DNA of 18,798 bases from Candidatus Nomurabacteria bacterium (GCA_903869875.1 CAIQAW010000042.1:1-18798); one strand, 5' to 3'. Counted from the first letter of the stretch, positions 9,685-14,577 are shown. The notes: generated by a model not told the origin, from the letters alone. Made by a program: numbers and translations.

Positions 9685-9707
9685 GCGCTTGTATAAATAC
9701 AAAGCAC
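9685..9707 (-). promoter_or_regulatory. Hairpin in the rpoB leader
   Basis: Read on the minus strand, GUGCUU and GUAU pair with AUAC and AAGCGC around a small loop, giving about 10 bp with one bulged U and one G-U pair. The hairpin lies 53 bases before the rpoB start and is followed after five bases by a U/A-rich stretch (about 9655-9680). It could be a leader attenuator, a weak terminator or simply a 5'-UTR stabiliser; the sequence does not decide. Confidence 0.3.
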
Positions 9708-9822
9708 CTTCGTTAAAATTATTTAATTCCCCCCAAAGACATGAAAGATAGCAAAATAAATATATTGTATTGCTAATAAAGATTGATTGCCCACCCGTAA
9801 CTCAATCGCTTCAATCCCCATT

Positions 9823-9851
9823 ACCCTAGCAAAAAACCCATTGAATGTCAA
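9823..9851 (-). promoter_or_regulatory. Candidate rpoB promoter overlapping a terminator
   Basis: On the minus strand, a perfect -35 TTGACA (9851-9846), a 17-base spacer ending in TGC, and a weak -10 TAGGGT (9828-9823, 3 of 6 consensus). Transcription would begin near 9816 and give a leader of about 180 bases. The -35 lies inside the stem of the terminator at 9831-9860. The perfect -35, ideal spacing and TGn extension support it; the poor -10 weakens it. No better promoter was found in the rpoB leader. Confidence 0.35.
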
Positions 9852-9860
9852 GGGTTTTTT
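9831..9860. terminator. Bidirectional intrinsic terminator between rpoB leader and small gene
   Basis: AAAAAACCC and TTGA pair with TCAA and GGGTTTTTT, with one bulged base and a 3-base loop. The stem ends in a run of six T on either strand. It lies 12 bases past the stop codon of the minus-strand gene at 9872-10102 and should end that transcript before rpoB. Confidence 0.8.
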
Positions 9861-9871
9861 GGTTAATTAAT

Positions 9872-10102
9872 TTATTTCATTACCTTCTCTATTTCAGACT
9901 TGTATTTTTCCATTACACGTTTAGTGGCTTCCATTTGGTTCATACCACCTTTTACCTTTTCTTGGACTTCTTTACCTATTTTCTCGAATAATTCAGGGTT
10001 TTCTGTAACAAGTTTAATAATACGGTCTTGCTCCGCTTCTGGAATGCCTTTTAACTGGCTTTTCAGCATCTTCTTCATCAAAAAATTCTTTAACATAGAC
10101 AT
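9872..10102 (-). CDS. Small conserved protein of unknown function (76 aa), probable leaderless mRNA
   Basis: The protein begins MSMLKNFLMKKMLKSQLKG and is a charged, helix-rich 76-residue protein without cysteine, signal peptide or membrane segment. From memory, short proteins with this KFLMKKMLKSQLKG beginning are common in Parcubacteria genomes; their function is unknown to me. An upstream in-frame ATG at 10120 would add MCYNTR. I reject it because those six codons contain the TATAAT promoter box, so the transcript should start at or next to the ATG at 10102. A second ATG lies two codons further in. The gene is divergent from the uracil-DNA glycosylase gene and is closed by the terminator at 9831-9860. 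Confidence 0.8.
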   Translation of the reverse strand: MSMLKNFLMKKMLKSQLKGIPEAEQDRIIKLVTENPELFEKIGKEVQEKVKGGMNQMEATKRVMEKYKSEIEKVMK

Positions 10103-10108
10103 GCGGGT

Positions 10109-10137
10109 ATTATAGCACATTCACCTTTTCACCCAAA
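10109..10137 (-). promoter_or_regulatory. Extended -10 promoter of the small gene
   Basis: Minus-strand TGC followed by a perfect TATAAT (10114-10109). The -35 position holds TTTGGG, a poor match, so recognition probably relies on the TGn extension. Exactly six bases separate the -10 from the ATG at 10102, placing the expected start of transcription on the A of ATG. Confidence 0.65.
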
Positions 10138-10171
10138 ATCCAACTACATTTAGGTAATATTCCGACCCCCC

Positions 10172-10210
10172 TGTGGATAAATCAGGGACTCAGCCCCTGA
10201 TTTATCCACA
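10172..10210. promoter_or_regulatory. Perfect 16-bp inverted repeat carrying two consensus DnaA boxes
   Basis: Left arm TGTGGATAAATCAGGG (10172-10187), a 7-base loop, right arm CCCTGATTTATCCACA (10195-10210), with no mismatch. The outer nine bases of each arm are the consensus DnaA box TTATCCACA, in inverted orientation at 10172-10180 and 10202-10210. The right box covers the -35 position of the uracil-DNA glycosylase promoter, so a bound protein could block that promoter. It could equally be a transcribed hairpin or a dispersed repeat. Whether this organism's DnaA uses this box is not visible here. Confidence 0.6.
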
Positions 10211-10230
10211 TATACATAAAATGCTATAAT
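10202..10230 (+). promoter_or_regulatory. Extended -10 promoter of the uracil-DNA glycosylase gene
   Basis: TGC followed by a perfect TATAAT (10225-10230), with a poor -35 (TTATCC at 10202-10207) lying inside the right DnaA-like box. Six bases separate the -10 from the ATG at 10237, again predicting a leaderless mRNA. Confidence 0.65.
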
Positions 10231-10236
10231 TATCTC

Positions 10237-10845
10237 ATGAAGTTTACTTCCCTAGTAAAATTAAATACATATTATAACGATACCTGCGAATGTGAATTAA
10301 AAAACACTGCAAAGCAGGCTGTGTTTGGTAATGGTAACCCCAAGGCGCGCGTGGTTTTTATTGGTGAAGCACCCGGCAAAAAAGAAGACGAAACAGGTGT
10401 GCCTTTTGTCGGTGCTGCGGGTAAATTCTTAACTGAAATGTTGCAGTCTATAAAAATGGACCGTACTGATGTATATATAACCAACACCGTTAAATACCGC
10501 CCACCCGAGAACCGCGACCCAACACCCACAGAAAAACAACAATGCCGTGCGTGGTTAGTTGCCGAACTAAATTACATTAAACCAGACGTAATTGTGTTTT
10601 TAGGCAGACATGCACTGAACAGCTTTTTTCCGGAACTTAGTATATCTGACGCCCACGGTAAAATAATAGATACGAAAAAATATAAAAATACAGAAAATAC
10701 TTCAGTAATTACAGAACTTAAAACCACACATTTTCTACCACTGTACCACCCTGCTGCTGCACTATATAACGGTGGTATGCGTGCAACACTACTAAAAGAC
10801 TTTAAACAAATACCTAAAATATTGAAAAAACTTTCTGGCAAATAA
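10237..10845 (+). CDS. Family-4-like uracil-DNA glycosylase with an altered iron-sulfur ligand set
   Basis: Removes uracil from DNA, the first step of base-excision repair. The 202 aa match the family's usual size. Motif A is FIGEAPGKKEDETGVPFVG (41-59) and motif B is LYHPAA (169-174); VYITNTVKYRPPENRDP (79-95) and LGRHA lie between them. Family-4 enzymes normally hold a 4Fe-4S cluster with four cysteines: a CxxC near the N-terminus, the C of KCRPP, and a C about 16 residues later. Here the N-terminal pair is C17-E18-C19 (CxC), the KCRPP position is Y87, and C103 is kept. Only three candidate ligands remain, so the cluster may be absent, incomplete or ligated differently. The start is supported by the promoter exactly six bases upstream. 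The gene is convergent with the orphan gene at 10883-11401. Confidence 0.92.
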   Translation: MKFTSLVKLNTYYNDTCECELKNTAKQAVFGNGNPKARVVFIGEAPGKKEDETGVPFVGAAGKFLTEMLQSIKMDRTDVYITNTVKYRPPENRDPTPTEKQQCRAWLVAELNYIKPDVIVFLGRHALNSFFPELSISDAHGKIIDTKKYKNTENTSVITELKTTHFLPLYHPAAALYNGGMRATLLKDFKQIPKILKKLSGK

Positions 10846-10849
10846 AAAC

Positions 10850-10873
10850 CCAGCACTATATAAATAGTGCTGG
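10850..10873. terminator. Terminator between convergent genes
   Basis: Perfect 10-bp stem CCAGCACTAT / ATAGTGCTGG with an ATAA loop, four bases past the stop codon of the uracil-DNA glycosylase gene. The T run (GTTTTT) follows on the minus strand, so it is strongest for the orphan gene ending at 10883. On the plus strand only a weak T-poor tail follows. Confidence 0.75.
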
Positions 10874-10882
10874 TGCTTAAAA

Positions 10883-11401
10883 TTAGGCAAAAAAATTGAC
10901 CATTTGTATTACTGGTTCGATTACAATTTTTCTTGTTGTTTGAATATTTTCTCTTTCCAAACAAACAAACGAACCTTCATAGTGGATACAGAGATAGTCG
11001 TAATTAACACGATACCTCTTTGGATTAAAATTTAATTTTTGAAATAGATTTTCTTTTTTAAGTCTTATCAAAATAGTAACCATTGAAACACAGTCAACTT
11101 CTTTCCAAGAATACAAAATCGTTTCTATTCCATTTTTTTCTGCGGTTAGAAAATACCTGCGAGTATTGTTTTCATCGAAAACCTCTACAGCCTTAGTTGG
11201 ACAAAAGTTTTTAAAGAAGTTTTCAGCAAGCATTGAGTAAGCATTCGGTGTATCAAAACAAGAAACTCTGTAAAAAACACTTTTTTCATACTCCGAAAGG
11301 TTTTTAAACAACAATTGCTTCATAGAAGAAATATCAACATCTTTGAATTCTCTGCAAGTTATATCCATATAACCTGGGTTTATGTTTCTTAATATTTTCA
11401 T
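10883..11401 (-). CDS. Hypothetical protein (172 aa), atypical codon use
   Basis: I do not recognise this protein. It is rich in F, Y, N and K, contains six cysteines (C16, C48, C67 and three near C103-C147) in no clear metal-binding pattern, and has no signal peptide or clear membrane segment. The middle (VEVFDENNTRRYFLTAEKNG) looks like beta strands. Codon use differs from neighbouring genes: arginine is AGA/AGG in 8 of 10 cases while the polymerase genes favour CGN, and aspartate is mostly GAT. It has its own promoter (11428-11457) and terminator (10850-10873), so it is a single-gene transcription unit. Recent acquisition, for example from a phage or plasmid, is my inference. An N-terminal ATG with a 20-base leader supports the start. 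Confidence 0.7.
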   Translation of the reverse strand: MKILRNINPGYMDITCREFKDVDISSMKQLLFKNLSEYEKSVFYRVSCFDTPNAYSMLAENFFKNFCPTKAVEVFDENNTRRYFLTAEKNGIETILYSWKEVDCVSMVTILIRLKKENLFQKLNFNPKRYRVNYDYLCIHYEGSFVCLERENIQTTRKIVIEPVIQMVNFFA

Positions 11402-11427
11402 AACATTATAGAACTTTGTTAGATTTC

Positions 11428-11457
11428 ACTATACAAAAATATTCATTACTTTGTCAA
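11428..11457 (-). promoter_or_regulatory. Promoter of the orphan gene
   Basis: Minus strand: perfect -35 TTGACA (11457-11452), 18-base spacer, -10 TATAGT (11433-11428, 5 of 6). Transcription should begin near 11421, about 20 bases before the ATG. Its -35 overlaps by five bases the -35 of a divergent plus-strand promoter (11451-11479). Confidence 0.7.
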
Positions 11458-11479
11458 ATATAACATTTGTTTTTAAAAT
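11451..11479 (+). promoter_or_regulatory. Promoter of a candidate small RNA
   Basis: TTGTCA (11451-11456, 5 of 6), a 17-base spacer, then TAAAAT (11474-11479, 5 of 6). Nothing that looks like a gene follows on the plus strand before the terminator at 11569-11596, so the product would be a short RNA starting near 11486. Confidence 0.45.
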
Positions 11480-11485
11480 GCAATA

Positions 11486-11596
11486 TGTTAACATACAGGC
11501 ATTGTTCCCTATCGCTATTAGGACATAAATAGCAACCCCAAGATGAGGGATTCGCAATAAAGTAAAAGCCCAGACACACGTGTTTGGGATTTTTTT
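11486..11596 (+). ncRNA. Candidate small non-coding RNA, about 110 nt
   Basis: The unit has a well-spaced promoter, no convincing reading frame, and ends at a hairpin followed by seven T. The body can fold: TCCCT (11506-11510) pairs with AGGGA (11546-11550), enclosing a GCTATT / AATAGC hairpin (11514-11519 with 11528-11533). I cannot match it to a known RNA family. It runs antisense to nothing except the last few bases of the CHC2 gene. Alternatively the region is only the bidirectional terminator plus spacer. Confidence 0.4.
11569..11596. terminator. Terminator for the candidate small RNA and for the CHC2 gene
   Basis: CCCAGACAC (11569-11577) pairs with GTGTTTGGG (11580-11588) with one G-T pair. 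On the plus strand seven T follow (11590-11596). On the minus strand the tail is CTTTTACTTT, weaker but plausible for the CHC2 gene that ends at 11595. Confidence 0.75.
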
Positions 11597-12020
11597 AAAA
11601 TGGTAGATCGTAATTGTCATCCACATCAGATTCTTTCTGTGGGTAGTCTTTTTCAGCAGAACTAAATATTATTTTAGTTTGGTTAAAGTCTACTTTTTGC
11701 TGTGGTGTTTTTAGTTGTATGGCATATTGTATTGCCTGCACAAATGAAATTTTATTAACTTCTTCGATAAGATGTATGTTACATCCGGAATGACCGCAAC
11801 CAAAACATTTGAATAAATTAGTTTTTGCATTTATTCTTAGCGATGGGGTTCTTTCCTTATGTATCGGACACTTCATGGTGTAGTCACCATTTTTTCTTAG
11901 TTTTGGTAAATAAAATATATCGTTAGTTTTAATATACAAACTTGCAAAAAACAACAAAAAATAATCTTTATCAGACACAATTAGATCTACCATTTCGCGG
12001 GGGTATTTATGCTTCTTCAT
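11595..12020 (-). CDS. Stand-alone CHC2 zinc-finger protein (primase zinc-binding domain only)
   Basis: A 141-aa protein containing the DnaG-type CHC2 zinc finger: CPIHKERTPSLRIN, then FKCFGCGHSGCNIHLIEEV. The ligands are C51, H54, C72 and C75, with an extra C80. This finger normally reads single-stranded template DNA in primases. No TOPRIM or catalytic core follows, and the C-terminal ~45 residues are polar, ending DNYDLPF. It is therefore not a working primase by itself. It may be a regulator, a helper of a plasmid- or phage-type replication system, or a remnant. The ATG at 12020 is preferred; a TTG two codons upstream (12026) is possible. Codon use is AT-rich, like the orphan gene beside it. 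A 14-base sequence TTTGTCAAATATAA lies both upstream of it (12066-12079) and upstream of the orphan gene (11450-11463). Confidence 0.85.
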   Translation of the reverse strand: MKKHKYPREMVDLIVSDKDYFLLFFASLYIKTNDIFYLPKLRKNGDYTMKCPIHKERTPSLRINAKTNLFKCFGCGHSGCNIHLIEEVNKISFVQAIQYAIQLKTPQQKVDFNQTKIIFSSAEKDYPQKESDVDDNYDLPF

Positions 12021-12045
12021 GTGCAAATAAATTTAATCTACATTC

Positions 12046-12073
12046 AGACTATATTTTTTACAGATTTTGTCAA
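12046..12073 (-). promoter_or_regulatory. Possible promoter of the CHC2 gene
   Basis: Minus strand: perfect TTGACA (12073-12068) in the same ATATTTGACAAA context as the orphan-gene promoter. The nearest good -10, TATAGT (12053-12048), is only 14 bases away, which is short. TAGTCT at 16 bases is a weaker alternative. The leader to the ATG at 12020 would be about 20 bases. Confidence 0.35.
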
Positions 12074-12090
12074 ATATAAAATAAGCGGAA

Positions 12091-12185
12091 CAAAAAACCT
12101 TGCTCGACGTTCTTCGCAGGGCGACTGGCCCGAGAAAAGCAAATTCCTAGCAAGGAATTATGCGTACCGAGAGCAAGGTATTTTG
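12091..12185. repeat. Branched palindromic element, terminator-like on the minus strand
   Basis: A 15-bp outer stem with one mismatch (CAAAAAACCTTGCTC at 12091-12105 with GAGCAAGGTATTTTG at 12171-12185) encloses two hairpins: GGGC / GCCC (12119-12122 with 12128-12131) and AATTCCT / AGGAATT (12142-12148 with 12153-12159). The whole forms a three-way junction. It is richer in GC than its surroundings. On the minus strand it follows the methyltransferase stop codon and closes with GAGCAAGGTTTTTT, so it can act as that gene's terminator. It could also be a dispersed non-coding repeat or a structured RNA. Confidence 0.6.
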
Positions 12186-12191
12186 TGAAGC

Positions 12192-12206
12192 GAGTATTTT
12201 ATACTC
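12192..12206. repeat. Short perfect inverted repeat at the methyltransferase stop codon
   Basis: GAGTAT and ATACTC flank TTT, overlapping the last codons of the methyltransferase gene. It may add to termination together with the branched element beside it. Confidence 0.4.
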
Positions 12207-13062
12207 CCTTCTTCAGTTCCACACACATAAACATTGGTATTTCTTTGCGGGCGCGGTCTTCGGCAAGTTTACGTGGACCAGTATTACTTTCCTTGTGTGA
12301 TATCCATTCTTCTAAACGTGACATAACAAAACCAGCCTTGGCAAAATGCTTCATATACCACTGCATTGAACGGTGGAATGAAAGTGTTATGTCCCCTGTT
12401 GAAATGTGTTTTTTACCACCTTGTCCTGGGTGCATGTCTATTTTATATGTAGCTTCTGACAAATAGCGTTCTACTGTACGGTACTGCACATTACGTTCAG
12501 TGTCATAACCCCAAGAACTTTCCTGTGGTACACGGAAAGCTGGGTGCATAAGCACTATCAACACACGGCCACCTGGCACTAATACACGGTTCATTTCAGT
12601 TAATGTGTCGGCGATGTTTTCTATGTTTTCAAAAGCTAATACAACTGTAATAGTTTCTACTCGCATGTCTGGTAGGTGTGGTGCTTTGTGTGCTGGTAAT
12701 ATGCGGTAGTTTATATTTAGGTTTTGTTTCTTTGCATTTTTTTCTGCAATGGAAACAAGTTCCTTAGATATATCTGTACCGTATACATTTGCGCCAAGTT
12801 GGGCAAAACGTTCTGTAAAATAACCCTGGCCACAGGCTACGTCCAGTATACTGTCGCCTTTTTTGATACCTAACATACGTAATAGGTTTGGTAGTATAAC
12901 TTCGCTCTGTAGTGTATTAGATTTTTGTAGGTATTCGTCGTACCAAGTAGAAACCGGGTTCCATGAAGTAGGTAGTACAGAACCATCTTGTTGTTTTGAA
13001 ACTGCACCAGAATCTTTTTCTGATTTAATGCTTTTATTTGAATTAGTGTAGTTGTTTTTCAT
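12199..13062 (-). CDS. Class I SAM-dependent methyltransferase
   Basis: The 287-aa protein has a Rossmann-type methyltransferase fold. SAM-binding motif I is ILDVACGQGYFTERF (72-86), the acidic motif II residue is D97 in VYGTDIS, motif III-like VETITVVLAFENIEN (135-149) follows, and then NRVLVPGGRVLIVLMHPAF (158-176). This resembles the UbiE/Methyltransf_11 superfamily; the substrate cannot be told from sequence. The first ~35 residues are polar and probably disordered. The C-terminal third (YKIDMHPGQGGKKHIS and FHRSMQWYMKHFAKAGF) fits a small-molecule substrate lid. The ATG is preceded by AAACTGGG. The gene lies 118 bases downstream of the flavoprotein gene on the same strand and may be co-transcribed or separately controlled through the AACGGGA repeats. 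Confidence 0.9.
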   Translation of the reverse strand: MKNNYTNSNKSIKSEKDSGAVSKQQDGSVLPTSWNPVSTWYDEYLQKSNTLQSEVILPNLLRMLGIKKGDSILDVACGQGYFTERFAQLGANVYGTDISKELVSIAEKNAKKQNLNINYRILPAHKAPHLPDMRVETITVVLAFENIENIADTLTEMNRVLVPGGRVLIVLMHPAFRVPQESSWGYDTERNVQYRTVERYLSEATYKIDMHPGQGGKKHISTGDITLSFHRSMQWYMKHFAKAGFVMSRLEEWISHKESNTGPRKLAEDRARKEIPMFMCVELKKGV

Positions 13063-13108
13063 CCCAGTTTTAAAATTTTAATTTTATTATTTCTATTAGT
13101 GTTAATAT

Positions 13109-13164
13109 TGTCCCGTTATATTTTTTCATATTTTTTTGATGTATGTAAAATTTAAAACGGGACA
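13109..13164. repeat. Inverted repeat TGTCCCGTT / AACGGGACA between flavoprotein and methyltransferase genes
   Basis: Perfect 9-base arms at 13109-13117 and 13156-13164, separated by 38 AT-rich bases. The spacing is long for a classic terminator, and no T run follows on the minus strand. The same AACGGGA core recurs at 14387-14506 on the other side of the flavoprotein gene, so a paired regulatory site is possible. Confidence 0.5.
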
Positions 13165-13180
13165 GGTTTTATAATTGTTT

Positions 13181-14386
13181 TTATCTTTTTATTATTTCTA
13201 TTACACGGTAGCGAAAACCTTCCCAGTACAAGTCCAGAACTCTGGCTAGTGGTAGCAGTCTGAACAAAAATTCAAAGTCTACAGCTAAACGTAACATAAA
13301 CGCTACAGTACCATACATTCGGAATTTCTTATAAACAAATGCCGCCCAGCCCAAACCGACAGGCACTATGTACCCTGTTACAGGAACTTTGTATTTTTTA
13401 ATTTTTCTGTCAGGTGTGTTTTTTTCACGGGCAAGTATTACGTTTGCTACGTATTTACCGTCGTACATTGCAGTCTGTGCTAAGCCAGAATTTGGTGTAG
13501 CAGCACCGTCGCCAACTACATATATGTTAGGTAGGCCCTGTGCACCAAGGAATTCGTCGACAACAACGCGTTTTGTTTTTTCTTCTAACACTATACCTGG
13601 TATGTCTTTGTATAATGAATTTGGTTTTGTACCAGCTGTCCATATTATTGTGTCTGCTAAAAGGTTTTCTGCTGGTAAACAAACTTGCTGGTGTTGTATG
13701 TCAGATATAGCACAACCAAGAGAAAGCTTTACACCAATTTTTTCTAAACGATTTTGTACATGTTTTGAAACTTGTTCCGGAAAACGGCCTAAAACTCGTG
13801 GACCAGAATCTACCAATGTAACCTGCATAGCACTACGGTCTACATTATATTTTCTAGCTAAGCGGTGCATAAACACAGACAACGAACCTGAAAGTTCTAC
13901 TCCAACCGGACCGCCTCCTACTATAACTACATGTAGTTTATGTTCTTGTTTACCACCACTGGCGTATTCTTCGAACAATGTTATCATTCTGTTTTTTATT
14001 TCTATAGCACTGTTTGTTGTACCAAATCTGTATGTGTTTGTTGGTGCGTCTTTTATACCAAAGTAGTTTACTTCTGAACCTAATGCCAGAACCAAGTCGT
14101 CGTACTGGTACGAACCTAAGCCACCTTCAACTTCTTTTTCAGTTGGGTTTATTTTTATAACAGTGTCTTTGGCTATGGTTACGTTTTCAGGTAAAACGTC
14201 TTCCAATGGAACGCAGACTTCTATGGGCGACATGCCTGAAAGTATACGGTATAGCGCCGGGTAGTATTCAAAATAAGATTTATTTGAAATAAGGGTTATG
14301 TTCGATTTAGGCGACTTTTTGGCCATTTCTCTGGCTGCAGTTACACCAGCAAAACCACCCCCTATAATAAGTATTTTCTTTTCCAT
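13181..14386 (-). CDS. NDH-2-like FAD-dependent pyridine nucleotide-disulfide oxidoreductase
   Basis: The 401-aa protein is typical of type II NADH dehydrogenases, which pass electrons from NADH to quinone at the inner face of the membrane without pumping protons. An N-terminal FAD-binding GGGFAG lies at 9-14 (KILIIGGGFAGVTAARE), the NAD-binding GGGPVG at 157-162 (HVVIVGGGPVGVELSG), and the second FAD contact at VYVVGDGAATP-like residues 289-298. The C-terminal 70 residues hold GYIVPVGLGWAAFVYKKF and an amphipathic, aromatic stretch ending in DLYWEGFRYRVIEIIKR, as in the membrane-docking tail of NDH-2. The usual AQxAxQQG quinone-site motif is only loosely present (GLAQTAMYDG), so the true acceptor is uncertain. 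No other respiratory gene is in view. AAACGGG immediately precedes the ATG. Confidence 0.88.
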   Translation of the reverse strand: MEKKILIIGGGFAGVTAAREMAKKSPKSNITLISNKSYFEYYPALYRILSGMSPIEVCVPLEDVLPENVTIAKDTVIKINPTEKEVEGGLGSYQYDDLVLALGSEVNYFGIKDAPTNTYRFGTTNSAIEIKNRMITLFEEYASGGKQEHKLHVVIVGGGPVGVELSGSLSVFMHRLARKYNVDRSAMQVTLVDSGPRVLGRFPEQVSKHVQNRLEKIGVKLSLGCAISDIQHQQVCLPAENLLADTIIWTAGTKPNSLYKDIPGIVLEEKTKRVVVDEFLGAQGLPNIYVVGDGAATPNSGLAQTAMYDGKYVANVILAREKNTPDRKIKKYKVPVTGYIVPVGLGWAAFVYKKFRMYGTVAFMLRLAVDFEFLFRLLPLARVLDLYWEGFRYRVIEIIKR

Positions 14387-14506
14387 CCCGTTTAGAAGCA
14401 GATCGCGATTAGTGCGATTTTATGCTTAATTATGTTATTAATATTATTTTCCATTGTATTCATAATGTTTATTATTTATTATCGTGATCACGGCTTCTAA
14501 CGGGAT
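14385..14506. repeat. Inverted repeat ATCCCGTTTAGAAGC / GCTTCTAACGGGAT in the divergent intergenic region
   Basis: The arms (14385-14399 and 14493-14506) match except for one extra T and flank about 93 AT-rich bases. The left arm includes the start codon of the flavoprotein gene. Next to the arms lie the short palindromes ATCGCGAT (14402-14409) and CGTGATCACG (14483-14492). In the flavoprotein mRNA the arms could form a long hairpin that buries the start codon. As DNA they could be paired operator sites. Confidence 0.5.
14483..14492. promoter_or_regulatory. Perfect palindrome CGTGATCACG, candidate operator
   Basis: Ten-base perfect palindrome in the 270-base region between the divergent flavoprotein and ECF sigma genes, adjacent to the right arm of the larger inverted repeat. 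No regulator is identified. Confidence 0.35.
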
Positions 14507-14534
14507 CCATTTACACACTATACCACATATTCCA

Positions 14535-14548
14535 TTATAGGCCTATAA
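14535..14548. promoter_or_regulatory. Perfect palindrome TTATAGGCCTATAA, candidate operator
   Basis: Fourteen-base perfect palindrome 53 bases upstream of the ECF sigma -10 box. It is followed by a weak hairpin AAGGC / GCCTT with a short T run (14551-14571) that could stop readthrough from upstream. Confidence 0.4.
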
Positions 14549-14577
14549 ACAAGGCGTTTTTGCCTTATTTTTACACC

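Noticed and set aside
10103..10120. Longer start (MCYNTR) for the small gene
   Set aside because: These codons contain the TATAAT box, so they should not be transcribed.
10141..10236. Chromosomal replication origin
   Set aside because: Only two DnaA boxes, no dnaA or dnaN nearby, and no clear AT-rich unwinding region; kept as a regulatory site rather than called an origin.
10572..10964. Minus-strand open frame of 130 codons overlapping the uracil-DNA glycosylase gene
   Set aside because: It runs through the terminator between the convergent genes and is antisense to the conserved motif-B region; no promoter was seen.
11429..11626. Minus-strand open frame of 65 codons
   Set aside because: It overlaps the end of the CHC2 gene, crosses a terminator and covers two promoters; no family resemblance.
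12091..12185. tRNA or tRNA-like gene
   Set aside because: The stem lengths and junction do not fit a cloverleaf; no T-loop or anticodon arm pattern.
13368..14066. Plus-strand open frame of 232 codons within the NDH-2-like gene
   Set aside because: The opposite strand encodes a clear flavoprotein with all motifs; the antisense frame has shadow-type composition and no independent signals.
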